NCBI GenBank assembly: GCA_001778055.1
Contig: MFFY01000010.1
Span: 1 to 15,205 of the forward strand
Origin: Candidatus Falkowbacteria bacterium RIFCSPLOWO2_12_FULL_45_13
GTDB lineage: Bacteria; Patescibacteriota; Patescibacteriia; Patescibacteriales; GWC2-42-12
DNA: 15,205 bases
Direction: 5' to 3'
A program made the translations under genes and the position numbers. Below are positions 9,201-14,913 of this stretch, in pieces (the first letter of the stretch is position 1; every line of letters starts with the position of its first letter). The notes beneath the pieces are model-generated. The model was not told where the DNA came from. It made no database searches and worked only from the letters and a program-made list of their open reading frames with translations.

Positions 9201-12200
9201 TGCCGTTGCTACACTCGGTCTTACCATCGCCGTTCAAATCTTTACAGCCGTCTTTAGAACAACACTTTGAACCATTAATTGCGTTATCGCAGGTAGCTTC
9301 TTTGCAGGTTTCAGCTTGAGTGGTGAAGGACCAGCCAAAACCGCACTCCTTTAGCGACCCCATAGAGCAGGTGCCCGAATCTCGACAAATGCCCGACCAA
9401 TAAGTGCCGGCGCCGCAGCATTCTTCTCTGGGGCCGCATTCGGCGGAGCTGGAGCACTTGCCGACTTTAAATGGCAGAGTATTGCTGCCCGCGTTGGCGC
9501 TATAGACTTTCACCGGTCCGGTGGCGGCGCCGATCGGCACATTGGAGCTGATTAAATCGTCGGCCCAAGGTTTGCCGGCGTTAAAGACGGCGTCGTCTTT
9601 TTTATTATAATATTCCACCTTGTTGGCGCCGTCGCCGAAGCCTTCTCCCGAGACGTTAACCGGCTGCCCGACTGGCCCATTATTGGGATTTAATCTGCAT
9701 AGGCCCGGCTTCAGCGCGTCATTATTAACATTGAAATCTTCCGCGTTGCTGGTTCTATCATAATAGTTGGTAACCGTTACTTTATAATCGCCCGCTGACA
9801 CGGCGTTGCGTTTTTTATCGATTTTCGGCACTTTAACCACGATATAGGTGTCATGCCACCAATCCTGGCAGGCGACCCGATCCGCGTTAATTAAATTCGC
9901 GGCATCGTTTAACGGGTAAAATTTGACCGAACTTTTTTGCTCGTTATAAGTTTTAAAATTACGGCCATAGATGGTAATATACTGGCCCACCGGTCCATCA
10001 GTCGGATCAGTCAGCGGAACGTCACCCGAATCAATATATTCAATCACCGGATTCAGGGTCGGATCATCTTTGACCAAAAAATTCAGGTAATTGGAAACAA
10101 CCCTATTGACCTTGATAAATACCGAGGTCAAGCCTTCTCTTATGTTGGGCACCAGCGCGTCCACCGAAGTGTTGGTCCAGTTGCCCTTGTCTTTGGCCGC
10201 AACCGAAGCCGAGGTGTTGCCAAAATAAACCGACCGCGGCAGACCAAGCGGATTACTATTAAAAGAAATTCCCTGTAAATTAAAAGGATCCGCCTCATTA
10301 TTTAAAAAGGCGCATGGCTCGTCATAGCAAACATAGCGAGGGTCGGTAGAATTGTTTCGCGCCTGGCATAATCCCGGCCGCTTAATGGTATTGACCAAAA
10401 AATCGTCAAGTAGCGGCCCATTCAAATCATTGGTTGTGTCATAAAAAGAATTAGCGGCTATTACCTTGATCGGACCGGCCGCGACTCCGCTCGGCACTAC
10501 TACGATAATCTGATCGTCTTTCCAGGAACTTTCGCACTTTTCATTAACGCTAGTGGCCAAATCCGCCAGCCGGTTATCGAAAAAATATACCTGGCCGGCC
10601 ACCTTGCCGAAATCCTGGCCGCTGATGGTAATAAAATTGCCAACCGCGCCGTTGGGCGTATTAAGATTACAACGGTCGCTGGAACCGTCAGAATTCTTGG
10701 GGCAATCCGCGTTAACCTGGCAATATGTATTAGGAGTATTCAAGCAAAATCCGCCGACCGGAGAAACCGCGGTAATCACCGGCTGGCGCTGGCATAAACA
10801 GCAAGCGGACGGATTAGCGTCATAGCCGGCGGCCGAGCAGGCAACGGCATCGGATTTTTGCGTGGTGCAGAAATTAGAAGCGCAAATGCTGTTATTGCAG
10901 GTTTGGGGCTGGGCTTTATCATCCGCGCAAGCCTGGCCTTCGCAGGCGCCGCATTGGCCGCCGCAATCCACATCGGTTTCTCCCTTATCTGTGTCCAGCG
11001 CGCCGTTGCAGCAATGGCCCGGTCTGATGGTGGCGGTAAAACTGGCGTCAGCCGAATTACTGGCCCCGTCTTGAGCTTTAACTATAAATTTATATTCGCT
11101 GCCCGCCGCCATCTTGCTGGTATCATATTGATGTTGCGCCTGCAGATATCTTCCTCCATTGCCCGGCACATGCCTTAATGACGAACCCTCGGCCGCGTCA
11201 GCCGGCCCCTGCTGATAAAAATCCAGAAAAGCCGTTACCGTATCGTCGCTTGCCCAGGCGGTAACCGTATTGGCGTTAGGCTTTAGTACTATGTCTTCCT
11301 CTTGTTGGCACATCTGCGCCGGCAAAATGCTGGTTGCGGGCTCGATCTTGTCAATCAGTTCGCCGGTGGAAAAATAAAATTCGCAAATTTCTCCCACTTG
11401 ACATTCAAATCTTTGCGTGCCCACGGAAATAATCCCCACCGCGTCCTTAATGGTGGCTTTATACTTACTCCATTTTTTTAAGCAAATCATATTGCCGTCG
11501 CCGCAATCCGTCCCGCCGATAAACTTATACACATAATAGCCCTGCCGGCCGGCCGCGTCCTGGCTGCTCGATTGCTGCAAAATCCTTGCGCCCGTGATTA
11601 TTTCCGACGCGGCCAGCATAGTCGCCTGGTCAGTCTTGGGGTCAATGTCGGCGATTCTTTCCAGCTTAAAGTCATTGTTGATCGCGGTTATGTCTAAAAT
11701 ATTGCCGGACGGAGACAAGGCGGCCTGAGCCGGATAAACCGCCGCGAATCTTTCGCCTTTAAAAATATCGCCCAGCCAGCCCCGGCCCCCATTATTATAA
11801 GTCGCCGGGCCGCCGGGCGTAACATTTATAGCTGGATGAAATTGAAATAGCGGCGTGGTGTTTATCGGCTGGATGATGGCGCCGTCATCCGGCGAAGTGC
11901 CCGTAACATCAGAGCCATAGCTGGTGTCTGTGCCAGGAGGGCCGCCCGGCCCGCCGGGTCCGCCGGGTCCGCCGCCGGTGGCGTCTAATAATCGGGATAA
12001 GATAAAACTAACCAGAGCGAACGAGGCCAGAATAATTAGCAAACCGATAACCGCGCCGATTAAAATCTTTTTGGCTTTTTCTATTTTTTGCGCCTCTCCG
12101 CCGGCCGTCATCCAAAGCCAGCCGGCGTAAATTATCAGGCCGACCGCGATAATGCCCAAAAACCCCAACGCGATATTGATGATTCTGGCGATAATAATTC

Positions 12201-12399
12201 TCGGATCAGTTCTAGATAAGCCAATGGCCGTTTCCACGCTGTCAATGTCCCCGCCACCAGCGGCAGTCCCCCAACCGGTAAGATCGGTCGCGGCATAAGC
12301 CGGCGAAGCCACCATCAAGGTTGACAATAATAATACCGCGGCGAAAACCGCCGTCAGCAGGCAGGAAATAAAGATTAATTTTTTTGTGGTTTTAGGCAT
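3202..12399 (-). CDS. giant cysteine-rich surface protein with VirB2/TrbC-like pilin N-terminus, IPT/TIG, Ig-like and FN3 domains
   Basis: The protein has 3065 residues. A signal-like segment (1-37, ending PAYAA) is followed by a T4SS-pilin-like module, about 53-138: TDPRIIIARIINIALGFLG, a second helix over 82-98, a KIEKAKK loop, and a third helix at 112-135. A Gly-Pro hinge (142-156) leads outside. Then come four IPT/TIG-like segments (about 537-668, 694-777, 784-892, 899-980), a cysteine-rich region with two copies of one module (1069-1376, 1485-2157), an SbsA/Big_5-type Ig domain (about 2315-2489), an unassigned region with VCDNPWP (about 2642), two fibronectin III domains (about 2747-2837, 2845-2937), and a cysteine-containing C-terminus with FDPWSDPYQLNENEYE (about 3018-3033). 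A hand count gives about 190 cysteines, implying oxidative folding outside the membrane. It starts at ATG 12397-12399, with no clear ribosome site. Probably a giant adhesin or appendage subunit; function is inferred. Confidence 0.9.
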   Translation of the reverse strand: MPKTTKKLIFISCLLTAVFAAVLLLSTLMVASPAYAATDLTGWGTAAGGGDIDSVETAIGLSRTDPRIIIARIINIALGFLGIIAVGLIIYAGWLWMTAGGEAQKIEKAKKILIGAVIGLLIILASFALVSFILSRLLDATGGGPGGPGGPGGPPGTDTSYGSDVTGTSPDDGAIIQPINTTPLFQFHPAINVTPGGPATYNNGGRGWLGDIFKGERFAAVYPAQAALSPSGNILDITAINNDFKLERIADIDPKTDQATMLAASEIITGARILQQSSSQDAAGRQGYYVYKFIGGTDCGDGNMICLKKWSKYKATIKDAVGIISVGTQRFECQVGEICEFYFSTGELIDKIEPATSILPAQMCQQEEDIVLKPNANTVTAWASDDTVTAFLDFYQQGPADAAEGSSLRHVPGNGGRYLQAQHQYDTSKMAAGSEYKFIVKAQDGASNSADASFTATIRPGHCCNGALDTDKGETDVDCGGQCGACEGQACADDKAQPQTCNNSICASNFCTTQKSDAVACSAAGYDANPSACCLCQRQPVITAVSPVGGFCLNTPNTYCQVNADCPKNSDGSSDRCNLNTPNGAVGNFITISGQDFGKVAGQVYFFDNRLADLATSVNEKCESSWKDDQIIVVVPSGVAAGPIKVIAANSFYDTTNDLNGPLLDDFLVNTIKRPGLCQARNNSTDPRYVCYDEPCAFLNNEADPFNLQGISFNSNPLGLPRSVYFGNTSASVAAKDKGNWTNTSVDALVPNIREGLTSVFIKVNRVVSNYLNFLVKDDPTLNPVIEYIDSGDVPLTDPTDGPVGQYITIYGRNFKTYNEQKSSVKFYPLNDAANLINADRVACQDWWHDTYIVVKVPKIDKKRNAVSAGDYKVTVTNYYDRTSNAEDFNVNNDALKPGLCRLNPNNGPVGQPVNVSGEGFGDGANKVEYYNKKDDAVFNAGKPWADDLISSNVPIGAATGPVKVYSANAGSNTLPFKVGKCSSSAECGPREECCGAGTYWSGICRDSGTCSMGSLKECGFGWSFTTQAETCKEATCDNAINGSKCCSKDGCKDLNGDGKTECSNGITCSGYGLDQCNNSYFCPNSPGQCSTYAGNQTVETGSCDFSCRSISASCQDGSCNYNAALNKCVKTNQICGLPGRIYNYKLGLSDFTATADCLPYGGSNKWMMTVKTSCPEGWTNIGGNRCVKDDSNCLVCADGFKCVKETAEAVINGICAIDQEVCPAGSKCSNVAPHENKCTKQDSPACECCCDISQNKADGNPGCCAPLKCAGTCGADTSDDNKGFGSCTGCAKVGNTQKEHNDACNCSGASGKYCDTNGANGQGICSDCVQLSDADSCTRIGLGACCVDAMNKNVCRGGTDIYSPGDTNYCAYSSCGTGASSNVCQGAKKEGDYAGPDCAGQCGESGIGDACYAGGTAGSCNITQSQCANGLVCDQASCTCAKPCDSSPLPSCQANDLACAGTATPVCDETTCLCEAETTALESCAGYGDQCAQSYTCPNSFGRCSTYKPAAGAKVSVGRCDNKYCNDAYPACNGRCEYDSSLNKCKIKKDPGEASCDDPSPKFFKFDAQGLNANADFSGRIDDKKVNVDAVSESANSANKVYQRAGYLEAASNEFVPVDVNKKYYIFGRFKSVDDGVGKACNDGIDDILLWPQSPGNLTNNFAYKYCLDDAGCLPYKNPARPETCKDLRSRVYFGLATFDKDKKFISAWDVLRTGNPATITNYDANNKIIEVDKPFDDKWSGAGSIAGQRSIGIYYDGETKRKAPDEIYYWYSLPATTIGTGCAPTKDPNLETYNCYYSIKNSEGVYNGLGLNGQTVMNLNQPLSAAGNLKGTLRSDTAAKIQLGVTKIMNHYAGSSYMYSAAANTPALFSWENLAYNKGGITDEGFGNASYMFRMGTKYVKLIFLLNYWQKNTEVIRFDDIVLAEQQCKNVDRKNIYQIDSGGVSCPGGTYLDTNGWCTIEKLDANGNSRGPGHPDECTPQACPSGFNCQSGDCVMNKEVCPSGSECEAGQCKKPDTSTCECCCRIGYSANDCCFPLTCEGTCGSDTSLTDGPNGANTGFGKCSGCANAGETQEENNKACNCSGSSGKFCLINPANPAGVCQDCAQAGDAAVCSEQGIGTCCVDAMNKNVCRGGTDTVSSGAAGDTNKYCAYFECQTKSASATCGGPVASSILPAYKTIADCKEKCALPPAFGGSCAKVTSYDTAVCDTSLCANFSCLNQDGSALTPPNACGTCCCQPGAVGDAQCKTISPNLSCFKDKGNCTGANRGLCCGCTKDSDCGGNGEASGCGQDTCCQARPNVIDGPASPRPDDYPKPFGNNICRNAIIQATFDRPMQVDSFSGNVIVAMLTGNNGADSCPAGSQYLTVALRPTFIFKVKSFLARLPLLNRLLTRDAEALAGNFCLVDGAVSGYNSAGNRGVLEFKPQKALEANRQYYVIIKGDSNLSDAVKEGVLSADGISLRPTDSQTFNGLNFQGKIWWFKTMPDNRANNGICQFVKAEIEPASHLFQTNKNNSGDDDPAAVDKSFDKLADSDKMFIAKALAADGTVILPVSGIYEWTWVWSSGANAFGFVPANGLPNNIPKNLDNHKRVVQASANYTDGEADIIATATIRLGPLTPIVQTHAATAKAYLMVCDNPWPAVNAADGSWAPWSDSENCTVPGDCASTNFKVAYCRDAGGPGTADDLPAVLNQAVVRGQNLKCTDPSGSCPAASAAVVGTPCGAAGNTCQIDIVKDIYFFREKLTSVSDSLKVTSLEEGGGVTANWSPVSSPEGEEIGGYKLYYGTAKGKYTNSIDVKNFVTAEVKGLTNNKTYYFAVTSYTKKGAESKYSNEEEVEEVKVLDTKAPDAPKNLEVGSSAISTIILSWRANHGDTVNYKVYYGSVSGSLGGIVNISKTKCSSTVCTAMVSGLNPEANYYFAVSALDASGNESAKSEEKAFIITAAADGTRSFVTDYTRCRADLIKILSAIGIKRDQSHGYLAKVTGNNCSACPCWIEGGGRSAVCYDSLAGAYQKLGFPGLLFDPWSDPYQLNENEYEFAENKCMADGLASFRCGSINVPLYMDDCQ
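3285..3355 (-). other. pseudopilin-like DPW(S/G)xPY-ENE motif at the C-terminus of the giant protein
   Basis: The segment FDPWSDPYQLNENEYE (about residues 3018-3033) resembles the DPWGNPY...E calcium-site loop of GspG-type major pseudopilins, with S-D in place of G-N. It sits in a final domain of about 115 residues holding at least seven cysteines. This is a motif-level resemblance only, because no prepilin N-terminus is present here. Confidence 0.45.
3590..4160 (-). other. two tandem fibronectin type III domains of the giant protein
   Basis: Each unit has the FN3 pattern. The first has V-T-A-N-W-S-P-V, G-Y-K-L-Y-Y-G and N-K-T-Y-Y-F-A-V. The second has I-I-L-S-W-R-A, Y-K-V-Y-Y-G and N-Y-Y-F-A-V-S-A-L-D. 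The conserved Trp in strand B and the Tyr-Tyr-Phe-Ala-Val strand F are present in both. These serve as spacer or binding modules in bacterial surface proteins. Confidence 0.85.
5929..7947 (-). repeat. cysteine-rich module, copy 2 (contains a large insertion)
   Basis: Residues 1485-2157 of the giant protein. It repeats the copy-1 order: CAGYGDQC...TCPNSFGRCSTY, LNKC, VCPSGSEC, TCECCC, GFGKCSGCA, ACNCSGSSGKFC, then CCVDAMNKNVCRGGTD and KYCAYFEC. Between LNKC and the SCPGGTY segment it carries about 385 residues (about 1555-1938), against about 45 at the same place in copy 1. The inserted region is cysteine-poor and beta-rich looking, with YYIFGRFKS and FDDIVLAEQ segments, and resembles a carbohydrate-binding-type jelly roll (tentative). 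Confidence 0.85.
5990..6035. repeat. 46-bp perfect direct repeat, copy 2
   Basis: Identical base for base to 8321-8366. It encodes the CVDAMNKNVCRGGT segment in both module copies. Perfect identity, including third codon positions, stands out against the diverged flanks. Confidence 0.9.
8272..9195 (-). repeat. cysteine-rich module, copy 1
   Basis: Residues 1069-1376 of the giant protein: CSGYGLDQC...FCPNSPGQCSTY, LNKC, SCPEGWTNIGGNRC, VCPAGSKC, ACECCC, CAGTCGADTS, GFGSCTGCA, ACNCSGASGKYC, GICSDC, CCVDAMNKNVCRGGTD, NYCAYSSC. The order and cysteine spacing are those of copy 2 (5929-7947), showing an intragenic duplication. No known Pfam family could be named with certainty. Confidence 0.85.
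8321..8366. repeat. 46-bp perfect direct repeat, copy 1
   Basis: Exact match to 5990-6035, about 2.3 kb apart in the same gene and reading frame. Recombination between the two would remove 2331 bases, a multiple of three, and so leave an in-frame shortened protein. Confidence 0.9.
11942..11977 (-). repeat. 9-bp tandem repeat encoding the Gly-Gly-Pro hinge
   Basis: Four consecutive 9-base units (CCGCCCGGC, CCGCCGGGT, CCGCCGGGT, CCGCCGCCG on the plus strand) encode the GGP repeats of the hinge after the pilin-like module. Unit gain or loss would stay in frame and vary hinge length. Confidence 0.8.
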
Positions 12400-12409
12400 T
12401 ATATATTAA

Positions 12410-12560
12410 TTGTCATCGCGAGGACAGACTGTCCGAGAACTACCGTCATTCCCGTGAAAGCGGGAATCCAGAAAAAATTTTTTGGCTAAAATTTAATAAT
12501 TTCTGGATCCCTGCCTGCGCAGGGATGACGAATTTAGGAGTTCTCGCACAGTCTGGATGA
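12410..12560. repeat. nested inverted-repeat element with dRS3-like core
   Basis: Inner arms: CGTCATTCCCGTGAAAGCGG... from 12444 pairs with ...GCAGGGATGACG ending at 12530. Each arm is itself a palindrome; the left, 12448-12467, fits the Neisseria dRS3 pattern ATTCCC-N8-GGGAAT, and the right is ATCCCTGCCTGCGCAGGGAT (12507-12526). Outside them, AGACTGTCCGAGAACT (12426-12441) pairs with AGTTCTCGCACAGTCT (12539-12554), so the whole tract can fold as one nested structure. It lies just upstream of the giant gene's ATG, so it would be in its leader. Confidence 0.75.
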
Positions 12561-12573
12561 AACAACTTCTCTA

Positions 12574-12708
12574 TTGTCATTGCGAGCCGCCCCTGTAATC
12601 AGGGCGGCGAAGCAATCTCAGGCACGACGGATAGGCATAAAATTAAAATTTAGTGGTGTCCATTGTTCCTGAGATTGCTTCGCTCCCTTCGGTCGCTCGC
12701 AATGACAA
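12574..12708. repeat. GTCATTGCGAG...GAAGCAATCT palindromic element
   Basis: The left arm, 12574-12622, runs TTGTCATTGCGAG, a small hairpin GCCGCCC...GGGCGGC, then GAAGCAATCTCAGG. The right arm, 12668-12708, is CCTGAGATTGCTTCG...CTCGCAATGACAA. The arms are complementary apart from the variable inner hairpins. The 45-base spacer is AT-rich. This is the widespread non-coding palindrome whose translation shows as CHCER(S/N)EA. It occupies the gap between the two pilin-like giants. Confidence 0.85.
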
Positions 12709-12719
12709 GAAGGGTCGGC

Positions 12720-12816
12720 CGTATTATTTTAAATTTTTATTCATTTGAATTTGTTTCAGATTTGACATTTACGTTTTGGTTTTGAGATTTGAGTTTTGAC
12801 ATTTGAGATGAAATTC
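12720..12816. repeat. AT-rich degenerate repeat tract (rest of the 12400-12816 gap)
   Basis: Words of the type ATTTGAC, TTTTGAG and GAGATTTGAG recur in the 97 bases after the upstream gene's stop. This is typical low-complexity intergenic filler related to the tracts at 78-217 and 647-790. No gene and no clear promoter or terminator is seen. Confidence 0.5.
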
Positions 12817-14874
12817 TTATGGGCAATTCCCTTTTTCCTCGGGCGTGCCGATGCAAGTTTTGCCTTTGCACGCCGCGCCATCGCAACACGACGGATCGCC
12901 CTTGACCCCTAAGCCCGAACACGGATAATAGCAATTTTGATAATTATCTTTAATCCCCTGGTTAAATTGAACCGGATACAAGGTTTCGCCCTTAAAGCGG
13001 TTATGGCCGATATAAACCGCGGTTTCTCTGTCGGCCGCCGGCGGCGCCGGAGTAACGGACGAATTATCTTCCTTATAAATCCAGTAATAAAAATCTTTAT
13101 CATTGCTCTTGAGCGTAATACTATTTTTATCTAAAGAGGAGCTTAAAAGCCATTTATTAAAAACCGCTTTAATCGGATCTTCCAGGCTTGCGCCCGTAGC
13201 GCCAGGATTCGGCGTCACGCTTTTTACTTCTGGCGCGATTTTATCAATTTTATCGTCGGTCTTAAATGTCCAGACATAATCATCGCCCTGATTGGCTTGG
13301 TTCGGATTGTTGGCGTTATAGGGCGGCTGGTTGCTGCCAAAACCTCCCGCGGCCGGAGTTTGCGGTCCCTGGGCCGTGCCGTCGCCGTTGCCATCCAGGG
13401 AGTTGCCGGCCATATCGGTTACGCCGTCAGTGGGATAATCCTTGGCCAAAGCCGCTCCCGCCGAGGCTAGAGTCGCGGCCTTAACTAAAACTTTAATCTG
13501 CTGATCGGCCGACAGGCAATAAACCGTGTTGCCGCAAGAATTTATGCCGCAATCGTTTATTGTCAAAAATTCCACGGTTCTATATTGATTGGAAATATAT
13601 AAATTGCCGGCGATAAAATCTCCGTCCGCGCCAGCGTCCGTTATCTGCCTGATCTGAATATTATTAAAGCCGCCGGTTCTTAAAGCTTCTCCCGTCTTGC
13701 ATGGCGGTAAATCATCGCATTTATTCGGCGCGATTTCCAGTTTGCCCGCAGCCGAAGTCGGATCAATGGCTTCGGAAAAATTTACCTGCACCACCACGTT
13801 TCTCGGCTCGGTCGAGCTCGGTTTGGGCACCACGCTCGTAATTTTCGGCGGCGTATTATCAATTTTAGTGCCCACCGCGAACTTCCAGTTATAGCCCACG
13901 TCGCCGATCACGTCTCTAAATAAGCTGTCGCCGTCTGGCTTTTTTATGGCTGTTTTTAAGGTTACGGAATACCACACCGTGGCTTTGGGCGAACCCAAAA
14001 GACTTTCGTTCGGTTTTAATTGAAAGATAAGGGTTTTACCGCCATTGACAACTCTGTATTGATCAACCGTAAGATTTACCAGATCGCCTTCGTTGGTCGC
14101 GGCTAAGGCCGGGCTGCCATTTGCGCTTTTTTTTATCAAAGTATTTCCTAGGGCGAAAAAATCGCGGATGTTATCATACAACCGACCCAATCTCGAATTG
14201 GAATGTTCGCGGGCAGGTTGATTCTTCGCGTCATTTCGATAGAGGTTTACTTCGTCAACCGGATAAACTCTAATCTCGGCGTTTTCGGGTTTAAAAGTGT
14301 CTGGATTCACCGGCTCATTTAAAACCGCGGAAACTTGATATAAATTACGCGGCACATCGGTTTGGCCATTGGCCGGGAAAGTGTAATCAACCACGTCGCC
14401 GCCGGAAACGCCAAAACCGCTGCCACCGCCAGGGCCGCTACCACCGCCAGGGCCGCCCTGGCTAGTCGCGCCCAATAAATAGTTTAAAACAAAAGTGGCA
14501 ATGGCCCAGGCGGAAAGTATGATTATCAGCCCGATCGCCGCGTTTTTCAAAATATTTTTGGCTTGCTCGATTTTTCGTTCATCGCCGGCGCTGGTCATCC
14601 AAAGCCAGCCGGCGTAAATTATCAGACTAACCGCGATAATGCCTAAAAATCCCAATGCCACGTTGATGATCGAAGCCGCGATCACGCGCGGATCGCGAGC
14701 ACCCAAGCCGATGGCCTGGCCCACATCAGTCTGCGTTCCTCCTGGCGCTGTCCCGAAGCCGGTAACCGGGGCGGCGGCCAAAGCAAAATTTGCCGCAAAA
14801 AAAATAACCATTGTCGCGATAAACAAACATATGGCTAGCTTTAAAATTTTAGTGTATTTTTTGGTGACAAGCAT
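12817..14874 (-). CDS. pilin-like N-terminus fused to three SbsA-type Ig-like domains, paralog of the giant protein
   Basis: From the ATG at 14872-14874 the protein has 685 residues. An upstream TTG would add 10 residues but spoils a good signal peptide (MLVTKKYTKILKL, hydrophobic core, then FALAAA), so the ATG is preferred. A T4SS-pilin-like module spans about 50-136: DPRVIAASIINVALGFLG, IIYAGWLWMT, KIEQAKNILKN, then a final helix. It closely matches the giant protein downstream. A Gly-Ser/Gly-Pro hinge (140-158) leads to three Ig-like Big_5/SbsA-type units at about 159-336, 339-540 (PPKITSVVPKPSS) and 542-640 (APEVKSVTPNPGA). The second carries a four-cysteine insertion. The final 39 residues are cysteine-rich (CYYPCSG...CCDGAACKGKTC). 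It is the first gene after the right-hand promoter and is 417 bases from the giant gene. Likely an envelope or adhesion protein; function is inferred. Confidence 0.9.
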   Translation of the reverse strand: MLVTKKYTKILKLAICLFIATMVIFFAANFALAAAPVTGFGTAPGGTQTDVGQAIGLGARDPRVIAASIINVALGFLGIIAVSLIIYAGWLWMTSAGDERKIEQAKNILKNAAIGLIIILSAWAIATFVLNYLLGATSQGGPGGGSGPGGGSGFGVSGGDVVDYTFPANGQTDVPRNLYQVSAVLNEPVNPDTFKPENAEIRVYPVDEVNLYRNDAKNQPAREHSNSRLGRLYDNIRDFFALGNTLIKKSANGSPALAATNEGDLVNLTVDQYRVVNGGKTLIFQLKPNESLLGSPKATVWYSVTLKTAIKKPDGDSLFRDVIGDVGYNWKFAVGTKIDNTPPKITSVVPKPSSTEPRNVVVQVNFSEAIDPTSAAGKLEIAPNKCDDLPPCKTGEALRTGGFNNIQIRQITDAGADGDFIAGNLYISNQYRTVEFLTINDCGINSCGNTVYCLSADQQIKVLVKAATLASAGAALAKDYPTDGVTDMAGNSLDGNGDGTAQGPQTPAAGGFGSNQPPYNANNPNQANQGDDYVWTFKTDDKIDKIAPEVKSVTPNPGATGASLEDPIKAVFNKWLLSSSLDKNSITLKSNDKDFYYWIYKEDNSSVTPAPPAADRETAVYIGHNRFKGETLYPVQFNQGIKDNYQNCYYPCSGLGVKGDPSCCDGAACKGKTCIGTPEEKGNCP
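14420..14455 (-). repeat. 18-bp tandem repeat encoding the Gly-Ser hinge
   Basis: Two 18-base copies, 14420-14437 and 14438-14455, differ at one base and encode GPGGGS-type units in the hinge after the pilin-like module. It is equivalent in position to the Gly-Pro hinge repeat of the giant protein. Confidence 0.8.
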
Positions 14875-14913
14875 GGGGGAAGGAATAATAAATTCAAAAT
14901 ACAAAATTATTTA

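Noticed and set aside
3202..12399. Artificial fusion of several genes by misassembly
   Set aside because: The frame is open for 3065 codons, with coherent composition and domain transitions and a single signal peptide. The 46-bp repeat remains a possible local assembly risk, noted as a finding.
12411..12708. CRISPR array
   Set aside because: The repeats are inverted rather than direct, few in number, and lack regular spacers; no cas genes are present.
12737..12934. Minus-strand 65-codon frame overlapping the end of the 685-residue gene
   Set aside because: It is out of frame with a convincing gene and finishes in AT-rich filler whose translation (SKLKSQNQNVNVKS) is typical of non-coding tracts.
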